Shown: piece by piece, positions 46,001-50,678 of the stretch
Layout: each line of letters begins with the position of its first letter
Numbering within the stretch: the first letter of the stretch is position 1
DNA from: Calothrix sp. NIES-4105
Lineage (GTDB): Bacteria; Cyanobacteriota; Cyanobacteriia; Cyanobacteriales; Nostocaceae
Direction: 5' to 3'
DNA length: 64,000 nt
NCBI RefSeq assembly: GCF_002368415.1
Contig: NZ_AP018294.1
Coordinates: 1 to 64,000, forward strand
Translations under genes and position numbers: made by a program
The notes under the pieces: generated by a model
What the model was told of the DNA's origin: nothing
The model's input: only the letters and a program-made list of their open reading frames with translations
The model's database searches: none

Positions 46001-47694
46001 AATTCATAATTAGATGTGTTACCCGAAGCATCTTTTGCTTGTATTTTCAGAGTATGGGTACCATCTGGTAACGCACCACCGTTAATTTGTTCTAACTCCC
46101 TTGGGGTTAATCTAAAACTGCCCGACGCATTGCGCTGTGGAAGAATCGAGGTATCAAAAGAATTGTTGTTAAATCTTGCAAATAGTTCGGCTATTGAACT
46201 TGCATCGGTAACACTAACAATAGTTGTAGGGTTAGAAGTAATTTTATCAGTGTTTGTTGTATTATTGCGCGCGGTATCTTGTTCTAAGGAAGCAGTAATT
46301 ACAGGTGGAGTTGTATCTAAGTTAGGGTCTTGCCGATATATTACAACTGAACTGCCATTGAATGTAACGTTACCCTTAGCAGAAATTGTTCCGTATAAAA
46401 CAGAACTGCCATTGAATGTAAAATCTTTGGCACTAGTAAAGTGACCACGGGTATTTGAGGCGCCGCTAAAGCTAATTGTACCCTGAGATATTGCTCTTAC
46501 ACCATCAGCAGCATTAATACTTGTACTCGCACCATTGAATGTAATGCTTCCCGTACTGCTGCCACTAGCAAGTGTTGTTCCACCAGTGAACCTAGCATTT
46601 CCGTTCATAGTAATGGAACCACTAGCAAATGCAGCTAAATTCGTAGACTTCATGTTGCCAAGGTCGATATTACCGTTGTTGGCAACGAAGACAACATTAT
46701 TGAGATTTTGATTATTACCTTTGAAACTAATATCTCCAGTTTCGACGGTAATTACATAATTATTGATATTAACATTCGCCGGGATTTCTAAGGCGCCGCC
46801 AGTTACTCGTACAACTTTTGGACTGCTGGATGTTCCTGCAGATGGGAATTTACTATTCCAGTCGTTAGCATTCTTAATAGAATTTTGCGCGATGTTAAAA
46901 GTAACGGTGGGAGTACCAGCAGGAATACGTTTTGAAAGTTCAGCATCACGAACATCTGCATATGCAGGTACATTAATTGTTTGAGTTGGAACAATTTGTG
47001 GTGGATTTAATCCTGCATATTGGCTACTTGGACCACTACTAATTGTATATCCTGCTGCCACAGCAACAGCTTTATCTACAAGTACTTGTCTTTGCTGTCC
47101 ATCACGAATAGGATTTCCCAACGCATCACGTTGTACAGGTAGAATTTGACTACCATTGAAATTAAATCCTTTACCCGCATATATTAATGCATCATCGCTA
47201 TAGTCAGAGGGTAAACCATCAAAATCACTACTACCATTGACGGTGACAGTACCTTCGCTCTTGATAGCAAAATTAGGAATATTTGTTGTATTGGAACTCG
47301 TTGTGGTAGAAGCAGTTTTAAGAAGCGAATTAGAATTACCAATTAACGGGTCATTAGAAGCAGTATTTAATAGTGCAGTGTTTTGTTTATTCCCAGTCAG
47401 TACATCAGTAGTTGTATTATTATTAGTAATTGTTGGTTGAGTAACAACAGGAAAGGTATTTGATTGATTAAATACTGCTGGTTGTTCAAGCGGTTTTGCT
47501 ACTGGTAATTGTGTAACAGTATTACTATCAGTAGCTTTATTAAGGGGAGCAAATGGGTCGTAGTTCTGCGTGTTACTTTCTGCTGGTTTTATATCCAAAG
47601 GATTTGGACTTTCGGTTAATGGTTTGACCAGAGTTGCATCATCAATCAAAGAATTACCGAATACACCGTTGTCCGAAGTGTTTGAACTAGACAT
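25054..47694 (-). CDS. Giant modular adhesin/RHS protein with C-terminal nuclease-like toxin
   Basis: This is a single open frame of 7546 codons with AAGGG upstream of the ATG. Domains in rough order: disordered start; beta-helix/bactofilin-like DUF7305-type region (about 150-455); bacterial Ig-like repeats (about 460-1480); cadherin-like (1482-1580); putative Ig (to about 2095); pre-peptidase C-terminal (PPC) type repeats (about 2095-4740); VWA with MIDAS DVSGS nested in an SdrD-B-like domain (about 4890-5216); a series of putative Ig domains (to about 5870); RHS N-terminal region (about 6065-6235); YD repeats (to about 7215); RHS core ending NLIDPTGF (about 7345). The last 200 residues hold CPDIL...YMEIKP (Asp7399, Glu7410, Lys7412), a PD-(D/E)XK-like nuclease motif, and a terminal hydrophobic segment. 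It is probably a surface or secreted competition toxin exported by the adjacent type I system. No signal peptide and no RTX nonapeptides were seen. Confidence 0.85.
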   Translation of the reverse strand: MSSSNTSDNGVFGNSLIDDATLVKPLTESPNPLDIKPAESNTQNYDPFAPLNKATDSNTVTQLPVAKPLEQPAVFNQSNTFPVVTQPTITNNNTTTDVLTGNKQNTALLNTASNDPLIGNSNSLLKTASTTTSSNTTNIPNFAIKSEGTVTVNGSSDFDGLPSDYSDDALIYAGKGFNFNGSQILPVQRDALGNPIRDGQQRQVLVDKAVAVAAGYTISSGPSSQYAGLNPPQIVPTQTINVPAYADVRDAELSKRIPAGTPTVTFNIAQNSIKNANDWNSKFPSAGTSSSPKVVRVTGGALEIPANVNINNYVITVETGDISFKGNNQNLNNVVFVANNGNIDLGNMKSTNLAAFASGSITMNGNARFTGGTTLASGSSTGSITFNGASTSINAADGVRAISQGTISFSGASNTRGHFTSAKDFTFNGSSVLYGTISAKGNVTFNGSSVVIYRQDPNLDTTPPVITASLEQDTARNNTTNTDKITSNPTTIVSVTDASSIAELFARFNNNSFDTSILPQRNASGSFRLTPRELEQINGGALPDGTHTLKIQAKDASGNTSNYEFTFTLDTTEPAPINLDLTALTDSGRSDSDNITNNTTPTITGNALAGTNVQLFNSGQVIGQATADSTGKWQITSSTLTNGSYTLTATASDIAGNTSAVSQPLQIIIDTVAPVPPSNLKLTTATDTGTSNSDGITKNTNPTITGSPEANSIVKLYKDGLIIGQATAAANGEWSVQLTNLSNGQHVFTATATDIAGNVSSPSTQYTITVDTQINPPSNLDLIATLDSGASNIDNITKATTPTITGNADVGSTVQLLNSGQQLGQAITDSDGKWSITTNTLTNGTYNLTAVATDIAGNISTPSSPLQITIDAALPSVTLTTSIDTQPLKQGAFLTGNVDGTGSSVIALQYRFDNNPTKDIPFSFTGVFNEQIDFTGISNGQHTLTIIATDTAGNTKTSIYNVTVALDKDAPIINASLQRDTAAGGATNNDKITFDPSITATVTDASEVVEMLGGFGNNLTTDVLPYRNASGVFNFDRALLDTIKGGTLPDGQHTLKLQAKDQYGNISGIFELTFTLDTTTPTPTLNLISTSDTGFSNTDKITNDNTPTITGTSEAGATVQLYNGSQLVGETTANNSGVWQITTSSLTDGVKQLSVTVTDIAGNTNTATPLGITVDTALPQLTLTTPLEQTTLKEGTKLSGNINGTGSPITALTYRFNNLSEIPVTFNAAGTFDQQLDFTGLGNGTHTLTITAIDTAGNTLTTNYNVTVNLTSNLPTTITASLVRDTAPNNTTNSDKITFDATIAGKVTNVSRVERFLGGFNNTAVANYINVLSQLDADGNFNFNRAQLETIYGGILPDGALTLRLVAVDASGNTLDTFSYTFTLDTTIAQPVFNLDAASDSGTLDDRKTKFDVVTLSGITEPGATLILEQSGATTTADNTGKYSFTSVNLVGGDNAFTVRATDIAGNTNTFSTTIYRFSAPTAINLTNNTIAENSATGTVIGELSSIDPDTGDTHSYTLIDNAGGRFKLVGNQLQVANGNLLDFETRVLEHSVIIRSTDKNGLSKDQEFTINVTNVNETPIFTSTPSSTTIEAGSTFTYNITTTDPDNGDTRALTATGLPNWLTFTDNGNGTATITGTPNSEQLGLFNITITATDAGGLKATQNIFIGSQITLREQNNFSPERKFPLVILTTPSILRFKIDPIFDNFDTDSINDAFEVALVDENGNSLVHTTAKGRDAFFNLTEGENAALGAGASYDTNTKTVSLNLTGVKALNANLIFRLVNNDSDTTTNVKITDFAITAVPANTTAPNQTAFTPEIRGGRAPNFNVLTDVSNSLVPEYGRSSFNSDTGLLYTDISIKNIGTYSVDAPVLVAIKNITNPSVILRGADGVTPDGIPYYDFTSLVASGKLNKGGETLERTLVFYNPLDVQFDYDVVVLAQLNIKPVIESKPVTEVIAGKQYKYSVLATDKNGDALNYKLLAAPEGMSISTTGLITWDTTVNNKGNQSVVVEVSDGRGGVETQVFTLSVIEAPPNRPPQFISTPVVDAYINKEYKYDADAVDPDENNPITYNLITRPDGMKVNPNTGVIEWTPPPVLNLGDTVFGRIGNSGEKDEFIFSGSKGKRIYFDPLQYSGNYSDWSFNLYSPSGIQIINAGDLRWDSNKLLTLTEDGNYRIVVEAKNGFVGNYGFSVIDIGLLPITPFDSEIKGKLTPGSEDDLFRFIGNKGQKLYFDKLASSGNMDWILYGSNNQVIASTNNYNFNDIEIELPFDGEYVLSLRGNSAFGSIVDYSFNIITPDVITQPLLLGNNNNSNTISGAISEKGEKDVYTFTASKGQRLYLDRLFSVPQSAGSIQAYLYSPTGITLINRNLADQDFGPFTLTEDGVYRLEVDGNSETTGNYSFNLLDFGNSTAIALDTDVTGKLEPGLETHTYQFIGTANQRLYFDSLMNSSSSNWFIYDSGNQLISSTSLASDLEVTLTKNDNYTLVIRGDNNSPVDYRFRIITPDTNTGSLLLGNNNNSNTISGAISEKGERDVYTFTANKGQRLYLDRLFSVPQSAGSIQAYLYSPTGITLINRNLADQDFGPFTLTEDGVYRLEVDGNSETTGNYSFNLLDFGNSTAIALDTDVTGKLEPGLETHTYQFIGTANQRLYFDSLMNSSSSNWFIYDSGNQLISSTSLASDLEVTLTKNDNYTLVIRGDNNSPVDYRFRIITPDTNTGSLLLGNNNNSNTISGAISEKGERDVYTFTANKGQRLYLDRLFSVPQSAGSIQAYLYSPTGITLINRNLADQDFGPFTLTEDGVYRLEVDGNSETTGNYSFNLLDFGNSTAIALDTDVTGKLEPGLETHTYQFIGTANQRLYFDSLMNSSSSNWFIYDSGNQLISSTSLASDLEVTLTKNDNYTLVIRGDSNSPVDYRFRIITPDTNTAPLLLGSNSTPNLISSSISSKGEQDVYIFDGTIGQRLYFDAISSIPGTVIQTGPSLVRYLNDHNIANDFELFTLLESGTYRLVVDASGENTGSYNFRVATPTQAETINLGNQINGSLPNREVRLYNINGIKGQRLQFDSLLSASGADWVLYGPGNNILSSTALGNDFQVVLPSTDTYVLALRNLSANAVNYSFLLNDITPPTLTNSGLGITYSGTSTTTPTNQTFTANAGTFIYFDTQGGSGAVSAQLLDPNNAQVFSTNASADSSSIHQLTRTGTYTLRLSGNGNYRYQIIDLETANNVSFNTTNSISLSANAATVRKFNANIGQQLFYDGISGSGVSLRVFSPSGRQLFNINAQDDRGPDNGLTISESSTYYLLLSNNQATTANLSFQLTNKPDATPLSFNSNITGNFGSNKQESDVYRFNGTAGQYLYIDNIDGNYYDWWYLYGPGGQVVVYNRQSYDSELTLPATGEYMLVMQGGGIGNTNYTFHIATPEFVTTPLTLNQITNGTITKRGENDIYTFAGAIGQQLYFDALDGTVGGLTMKLLAPSGKQIDSWGAQSNRGFEYLTLTETGTYQLIVDGNGETTGNYKFRVWDRAAATSINFDTTYTGSFDNNRLETDIYRFNGTAGQYLYIDNINGSYYETWYLYGTGGQVVTSNRQDSDTELALTATGEYMLVMQGGVSSNTNYTFHIATPEFVTTPLTLNQITNGTITKRGENDTYTFAGAIGQQLYFDALDSTVSGLTMKLLAPSGRQIDSWGAQSNRGFEYLTLTETGTYQLIVDGNGETTGNYKFRVWDRAAATSINFDTTYTGSFDNNRLETDIYRFNGTAGQYLYIDNINGSYYETWYLYGTGGQVVTSNRQDSDTELALTATGEYMLVMQGGVSSNTNYTFHIATPEFVTTPLTLNQITNGTITKRGENDTYTFAGAIGQQLYFDALDGTVSGLTMKLLAPSGRQIDSWGAQSNRGFEYLTLTETGTYQLIVDGNGETTGNYKFRVWDRAAATSINLNTTYTGSFDNNRLETDIYRFNGTAGQYLYIDNINGSYYDSWYLYSPGGKIVTSNQQNTDSELALTATGEYMLVMQGGTYGNTNYTFHIATPEFVTTPLTLNQITNGTITLRGENDTYTFNGTVGQQLYFDALNSNVPNFSVKLYSPDGQELYSARVENDRSPIPSEQLTLTQTGAYRLEINGDGDATGNYSFRLFDKADVSTLPFDTNITGDFGTNRRETDLYRFNADKGQYIYIDFQNGQSNDNWYLYGPGGQLITSNWQHNDGELALPTAGEYMLAVKGNGNAANYTLHVAFPQFITTPLTLNQTVSGTITKRGEKDTYTFNGVVGQQLYFDAIAGSTSLKARLIAPSGDVVLNRDTNSDWGAFNLKETGTYSLEIDGDNANVGNYTFILSDRATTPVITLSTPITRNLNPGSETDLYRFTGTRGQTLRFDLAATSWSGANWVLIDPSGKIIKNPAANSPDFNATLATTGLYTLAIVGNSSNPVSYSFSVADITANPVTNTANGVVQNGTLNAGQVVDYDFTATAGTLILFDGGTSDPGNWQIMSRLRNPDGTFAFTNQETRSDRDPVLLEQTGNYKLQTYGYYSSSSGGYKFNLIELPTSLKSSNLNYLEIGGVISDTVGGFNTKIYSFEGVLGQKLLFNAMNGQNVKASLYDPNGNLIFSNSSLLWSNDSSPLTLTQNGLYNLVIGNNASTNSNYSFQVLDILAAPEINYSLPRVGSLSNGQQSQFFKLQAIKDERLYFDSISSVTPGSDPQNYDWKLFSSGGNLLFDSDQRYDKEFIVPETGEYYLLIQGGPSTSKVDYNFKVNRYGDLLRDVITPGTGENASNDTNSQGLFKVRLEAKDSIGASTTQDFNIQLLPDPNNNNPIIISNPETKFGLAEKIYQYQLNSLDPDNDSLIYRLVDAPNGAFINGDTGELVWVPESNITAGSKVNFKVEVTDRKGGSDTQSFSVDIYNRLGKIQGAVFEDVNNNGYRDTTLVQGASPNVVFAIDVSGSAGSRTVDWTKTSLASFANGSYSILDMELATAIALSEQLTLLGLGNSAQIGVVLWSTQAYILDMDPTLPGTQLYTTPQADKNGNGVADIKEILNINSPGGGTDFTPGLVAASGILDSLPGNPNLIFMSDGFGGLDQTVVEQIRASGINLKAFGIGSGSNLEQLKRVDPDAVQITDVNELVDIFGGWDSRYSNEPFLENITVYLDLNNNGAIDSNEPWQLTKPDSGSSLLGESRYYYTFDNLLPGTYTVRQVVPSNYTQTSPRTGGFVDTITVNGGETFSHLFGLHKILPPPNQNPVFRSTPPTSVLTVGEKLIYQGFATDPDSTVFYDLTLAPSGMVVDRETGKLIWTPKQNQVGAFNVILRASDGYGGVALQAFSGNVLPANNDPVFTSTVPEFVVPRVGKTFRYTATAQDKEGDNLTYSLLSGAPTGVIINANTGILSWTPNSTQLGNQEFTIKVTDGKGGEALQLVSVVVGASVPNTAPDITSTPRTVVRQGNTYFYKVEASDVDGDALTYSLATKPTGMNISNDGVISWTPTAAQFGNYTVSLNVSDGTLITNQGFTLLVTNFAPNNAPTITSTPNLVTNLERTYEYNLTAVDPDNDLLLWSLDSAPEGMVIDAITGALRWQPKSTQIGEHTVLVRATDAYGAYVGQEFTLTARGTNTPPAIVSTPVTIAAQNQVYTYNVVATDVENDELTYSLGRRPVGMTIDALGKLEWKPTSSQIGSHTVEVVARDSQGATSTQTFTIEVGTTAINNAPTITSTPKFVATVGSPYSYQVIATDKDAGDTLTYQILSKPAGVDIQINPTTGLLTWENPIAGLYQIVVGAVDRGGLGAAQRFTLTARNNSNPVINSTASTTATPGSTYAYDIKAVDADGDNLTYSLDSISLGKGMTVDALGRLRWAPNTTHATQSPHQVIVTVNDGNGGSANQTINLSVARDTVAPIVRLIALSDTVNLGEDITFQARATDNVKVASLRLTVDGTPVVLDANGIVTVKASKAGTTKAVAIATDTSGNTKQETFDVLVVDPTDVEAPTVSFKLLGINDGDFVKAPTSIRATITDDGQIDYYRLLVAPVDGGEFKELWRNDNPTVINGLLVEKFDPSLLQNDSYIVRLEVADNGGKISYAEQTVDVAGDLKLGNFRLSFTDLTVPVTGIPISLTRTYDTLTSNTADDFGYGWRMEFRDTDLRTGAGKPSEEEQLLGRQKPFKDGTKVYITLPGGKREAFTFKPKMVEKIDGNSLLYFAKYFYQPEFVADNGGTSTLTVQGGFITKRLDSNVYYGFQGNPYNPADPLFGGRYTLTTKEGVKYEIDAVTGDLLTVTDTNGNKLTYTDEAITSSTGQKITFERDAMGRIKNVKDPEGTLIKYDYDTNGDLISVTDREGNVTRMEYNTQRKHYLDKIIDPLGRTGVRNEYGEDGRLKYIYDVNGKPVEMQYDPNNSKQVVLDQLGSATIYEYDERGNILTEIDALGQITKRVYNDNNNILEETFISDRSGLDGLTIKYTYDTLGNKLTEEDPLGNVTRYTYGDKSRLLTMTDSLGRATTYSYDGNGNLLTTKDAAGKVTTYDYDDKGQLKSVKDANGKFTKFDYDTRGNLRRVINALNNITEYTYNNNGDKLTEKRYVTQESGQVWELLTTWTYDNNGRVETMTDAENYTTTYEYDVLGYQTAVIDALNRRTEYKYNDRSELIETIYPDNTPNDLRDNPREIHRYDAAGRKIATIDKAGRETRFVYDKVDRLRYIVHPDNTPDDQNLSPELWDNPKTETIYYNDGLVKAQIDERGNRTEFRYDAAGRQIEIIYADKTPDDLTDNPRTKFTYDKAGHRIAETDALNHTTTYIYDDLGRLIKTEFHDKTYTTKEYDNLGRGIAMVDQEGKRTEYRYDDLGRLMEVKNALQGWTTYSYNEVGNLIYATDAEQHTTRYEYDKVGRRTATILPMNQRATQTYDAVGNLKTYTDFNGRTITYTYDPENRISQKLFVDGSSVNYTYTLTGLQDVVTMRGSNDQVTATYDYDYDVRDRQTRRTDAIGGVSRSISYTYDAASNRTSVTTASGTVNYTFDVRNRLDKVIENGVVTADYDYDAVSNLVLTTLANGTQEIRTYDDLNRLKYLENRKGNTILSSHTYTLDKAGNRKKVVENNGRTVDYTYDNLYRLTEEKITDVANGNRVYGYDYDKAGNRKTKTEIINGVTTVTEYTYDANDRLLNEKVNQQIVASRTYDDQGNTLTKTENGITTYYTWGYENRLIAAAVKDASGTTQQQMQYQYNDKGIRVKSIVNSVETRYLIDEALPVAQVLEEYSQNGTVLVKYIYGNDLISQQQNNNHTFYHIDGLGSTRVLTDARGSVVSTYNYEAFGELLNSTGSVDNKYLFAGEQYDSNLGDYYLRARYYNAETGRFTRRDDYEGSLGEPLTLHKYIYAHANPVNLIDPTGFISEDPVERSRYGQAVELVIENQYATDPDFLGDNIYFGDNTSIGCGVGKNKALCPDILNYDKNHYMEIKPFTKSGREKATNSMKRYRDSLQPTYMPNTTWKAIPNIGMGMAANTPFIYYNDEGVLFYTPRTHLYDAVIALSAVKAGKRRSQLKKWREGAEPEFIPAPAFQASPVGTTISDYILQTTAILVALVAVSSLTARYA
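35581..37457 (-). repeat. 606-bp tandem repeats encoding 202-residue PPC units
   Basis: The same sequence (for example the segment starting AGTGCCGTTTGTTATCTG) recurs at 35581, 36187, 36793 and 37399, a strict 606-bp period. The two inner copies look almost identical by eye and the outer copies diverge more. Each unit encodes about two PPC-type domains (GENDTYTFAGAIGQQLYFDA and related). The frame is kept in every copy. Confidence 0.85.
38911..40790 (-). repeat. 624-bp tandem repeats encoding 208-residue PPC units
   Basis: CAATAAGAGT and the sequence after it recur at 38911, 39535 and 40159, an exact 624-bp period. The middle and last copies are nearly identical by eye and the first has more changes at its left end. 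Each unit encodes GERDVYTFTANKGQRLYLDR and a second PPC-like domain. This is a separate array from the 606-bp array. Confidence 0.85.
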
Positions 47695-47847
47695 TATGCT
47701 ACCCTTTTCAAGTCAATTTAAGTAAAGTAAAGTTTTTAAAAAGTGTTTTTTATTTGATGATTGCGCCTAATTGTAAAATTTAATTGCTTCGAGTGGCGCC
47801 GATTGTTTTTATTTTGTTGTAAAAAAATGTTGTATATATGTCACGAT

Positions 47848-47883
47848 AGCTATTAGCTTATAAGTGTGTTATAGCTAATAGCT
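47848..47883 (-). terminator. Hairpin between the giant gene and the gene upstream
   Basis: AGCTATTAGCTTATAA (47848-47863), five bases, TTATAGCTAATAGCT (47869-47883): a 15-bp stem with one bulged T. It lies just after the stop of the 47920-48684 gene on the minus strand. Seven Ts in that direction come only about 20 bases later, so it may be a terminator or an attenuator for the giant gene. Confidence 0.4.
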
Positions 47884-47919
47884 TATTGTTGTATTGAGTT
47901 CGTATGCCTCGCAGTGTTA

Positions 47920-48684
47920 TTAAACTGCACTCACTGCATAGAAATTATTATCAGCTTCTAATTGTGGTACTTGTTGATAACTTGGCTCAACAACGTTTTG
48001 TGCTAAGAAGTGATTGTTAACAATATCAGTAAATACAGCATAATCAAACTGCCAATTACCAATACATTCGTGCATATAAGCTAATTTTTCTGCACTTGTT
48101 TCACCCTTGAGAACATAACTGAAACTACCGCTAAATACAACAATTGGTGTAGTAGCTTCTTCCTCTTCAGAGCGCATACTAGCTTCTGCTATGCTAAAGT
48201 ACACCGGACAGCGCTCTGTGTCAAACACCAAATTTATAGACGCGCGTACAGGTGACTTACCAATTGATGCGAATGAGGATTTCGCAAGGAAGTTTGATGT
48301 TATAAATCTTGAAGCAGCATAAGAATCTTCAGGACATGCTTTGAAACCTCGGAAATTAATAACAACCGCTTCACATCCCAAATTAGGAAGCATTTGAGTG
48401 TAGCTTGTAGACATTCTTATAATAGCAGGCGCCTCGTTATATTCAGAATTGAGTGTTTCTGAAAATTCAACTCGATTTTGTTCTGATGTTACGATAACAC
48501 TTTGCTTATCCCCTTTTTTATACTCTACTCTTGCATAGTTAGGAGCAGATATTGGTTCAGAAGCTAATTCCATTCCTGAGCTAATATTTGCAGCATCAAA
48601 AAATGCCGAAGAAACAGTAGGTATTGCTGATTTTGTAGTGGGAATTATAATAACAAAATTCAAACCACTTAACTGCTGTTGCAT
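47920..48684 (-). CDS. Hypothetical protein upstream of the giant RHS gene
   Basis: The 254-residue protein begins MQQQLSGLNFVIIIPTTKSA and has a beta-strand-rich body with four scattered Cys. The C-terminal third has GNWQFDYAVFTDIVNNHF. No family is recognised. It lies 225 bp upstream of the giant gene in the same direction and may be a chaperone, a loading factor or an unrelated gene. A probable terminator-like hairpin separates the two. Confidence 0.55.
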   Translation of the reverse strand: MQQQLSGLNFVIIIPTTKSAIPTVSSAFFDAANISSGMELASEPISAPNYARVEYKKGDKQSVIVTSEQNRVEFSETLNSEYNEAPAIIRMSTSYTQMLPNLGCEAVVINFRGFKACPEDSYAASRFITSNFLAKSSFASIGKSPVRASINLVFDTERCPVYFSIAEASMRSEEEEATTPIVVFSGSFSYVLKGETSAEKLAYMHECIGNWQFDYAVFTDIVNNHFLAQNVVEPSYQQVPQLEADNNFYAVSAV

Positions 48685-49902
48685 AAATTAATATCTAGTA
48701 TCGGTAGATGGTAAAAGTCTATATACGCGCCTTCATGGAAGACTTTTAAGAGCGTTACAATACACGCCACTGTAAACCAGATAATTGAATATCTGGTCAA
48801 TTACGTTATATATATGGCATTTGAACCATAATTACAGGTAATTGAGTTGTCTTTGTTTCCCGCTTATTCATTAGACTTAATACTGTTTTAAGCTATACGG
48901 CAACAGAATATAACTGTAGTTTCTACTCATTTAGGCATAAAGTATTAAATGTGGAATATACGTAGCCTTAATCGTGCATTAACAAGGGGCAACAAGTGGT
49001 AATTCTTCTGTAAAAAGACTGTTTTATAAAGGTTTTAGCTAAAAAGTAGGTTCGCATCGCTACTTACGTGCTTCGAGATTATTATAGTACTTTATGATAC
49101 TATATACTCATTGATGCTCAGTATAGAAGCGTAGTTTGAGGCGAAGAACTTGCGATTGTTGGAGTCAAAACAAGCTGCATATAAATCTTATCTTTATATT
49201 TCCCCCTTTTCTAACGTGACAGAAGAGCGTTACTCTTAGACGCGCCAAGATACCGCGCTCCCTTGAGTGCTGCGTATCAATAGTATGGGTTACGCTGTCT
49301 CTTGAGGCGCCTTTACTATTACTATTTTTGTAGTATGAGATAATACTATTTATTATCAAAAATATTGATTCTACTCTGGGGAGCGCGCGGTGTGAGTAAC
49401 CCCATTCAACATACCTTGTCAAATTGCATGATGCCACCCAAAACGTACTGCATTATTTGACATGCCGATTACGGTCAAATCCGGTCTACGAGAGAGTTAT
49501 GACCACATAATGAGCGATACGTACTACATAAACGGTGATGGTAAGTCAGGTGACAGTGTGGTTTAACTGCGGTGTAAGTAAGGTGGCACCTAACTGTTTT
49601 GATTATGGGGTGATTGTAGTAGTGAAAGAATAAACTGAAACCCTGTTTTGATTGACATAACGGTGATTTTGATAAGCGCTTGTGACACTTAGGTTTATGC
49701 TTACTGTCACATTACTGCTATCAGTAGGTTATGGTAGTAGGGATTACATATTAAATACGATTAATCTTGACTATTTCGATTGATAAACAGTAATTGCGAT
49801 TAAAAGTTCCACCGTCACTCGCTTCGCTCAAATTGTTATGGTCACACTCTGAGCGGACAATTGATATTCCTTCTAATAGTAACTAAGCAATTATAAAGGT
49901 AT
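48685..49902. other. Intergenic, about 1.2 kb, no convincing gene
   Basis: This is the longest gene-poor stretch in the window. A 90-codon frame at 49165-49437 (minus) has no coding character and no ribosome-binding site. Nothing like an RNA gene, a CRISPR or an IS end was seen. It follows the terminal gene of the 50-55 kb operon and could hold regulatory DNA or decayed sequence. Confidence 0.35.
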
Positions 49903-50160
49903 TTAGTCCTGACCCGAACTTGTTAAAGATAATGGTTCCCAATCCGAGCAATTGAGATTACCATATATAAGAACCGCGCAAATCAAATCTATATCACTCT
50001 CAGAGTAACATTTCCCGTGGAAGTATTTACAATCTAAAAAGCCGCTTGTTAGTTCTAGATACCGTATTTCGTCTGAGTTAAATCCCTTGAAATCTAAATC
50101 TAATTCGGGGTCTTTTAAGTTCTCACCAGCCTGACGGGGCAACCGCAATTGAACCGCCAA
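49903..50160 (-). CDS. Small hypothetical protein
   Basis: The 85-residue acidic product (MAVQLRLPRQAGENL, then DLDFKGFNSDEIRYLELTSG and SDIDLICAVLIYG) shows no known family. It overlaps the small membrane gene upstream by about 46 bp. It may be the last gene of the operon on this strand. Coding status is uncertain. Confidence 0.4.
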   Translation of the reverse strand: MAVQLRLPRQAGENLKDPELDLDFKGFNSDEIRYLELTSGFLDCKYFHGKCYSESDIDLICAVLIYGNLNCSDWEPLSLTSSGQD

Positions 50161-50366
50161 GTGTAATAATTCCCGAACCTATTAATATGTTGCCTGCTCC
50201 CAATACTTTCTTGATACATGCTTCCTTTGGTTGGAGTTTTCTTGAAGTAAGGGCTTATAAACGCAGTAGCGCAAGCAATATTTCTACCGAACCCAATACA
50301 GGTTGCTACCATTCCCGTAATGCCGAACGTGAGCGTGAATTTAGTTATGGTGTCAAGTTTTTTCAT
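50115..50366 (-). CDS. Small membrane protein, possibly frameshifted
   Basis: From the ATG at 50366 the product starts MKKLDTITKFTLTFGITGMV, a basic end plus one membrane segment. After about residue 45 the adjacent frame reads ACIKKVLGAGNILIGSGIIT, then LGGSIAVAPSGW and a stop, which looks more like a second membrane segment than the annotated frame does. A single-base shift near 50215-50245 is therefore possible. It follows the small secreted protein in the operon. Low confidence. Confidence 0.4.
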   Translation of the reverse strand: MKKLDTITKFTLTFGITGMVATCIGFGRNIACATAFISPYFKKTPTKGSMYQESIGSRQHINRFGNYYTWRFNCGCPVRLVRT

Positions 50367-50403
50367 ATGCACTGCTCCCGCGTTAAAACTTTTTAGTTGT
50401 ACC

Positions 50404-50673
50404 TTATCGAGAGCGAATGCGATTAGAGCGAATACCATTTGAGTAAATTACATAAGTGTCGTTATTTATTTTTATGGTTGGGTAAGCATAGTTGGTAAAG
50501 GGTATTCGTCGTATTTTGTTTTTAAACCGTTTTCTGCTTCCATTACTACTTCCCTTTACTGTAATAATTGGTGTAGGTGGATTTATTGTAATTTTAGGGA
50601 ATTGAGGTATTTGAGCTAGTGTTGTCGGCTGAAAACTCAACACCAATATAATCGTAATACTAAGAAATTTCAT
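50404..50673 (-). CDS. Small secreted protein
   Basis: The 89-residue protein has a clear signal-peptide-like start (MKFLSITIILVLSFQPTTLA, cleavage likely after LAQ) and then a basic, Pro- and Ile-rich mature part rich in Arg and Lys near the end. It lies 5 bp after the stop of the P-loop ATPase gene. It is presumably the periplasmic or surface component of the same system. No family known. Confidence 0.55.
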   Translation of the reverse strand: MKFLSITIILVLSFQPTTLAQIPQFPKITINPPTPIITVKGSSNGSRKRFKNKIRRIPFTNYAYPTIKINNDTYVIYSNGIRSNRIRSR

Positions 50674-50678
50674 GTTTT

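Noticed and set aside
43286-46444. Several plus-strand frames of 60-150 codons opposite the giant gene
   Set aside because: They mirror the Thr/Val/Asn-rich codons of the Ig-like repeats and have no start signals.
25054-47694. RTX calcium-binding repeats expected for a type I secretion substrate
   Set aside because: No GGxGxD nonapeptide series was found in the giant protein.
49165-49437. A 90-codon minus-strand frame
   Set aside because: No ribosome-binding site, no family, odd composition; it looks random.
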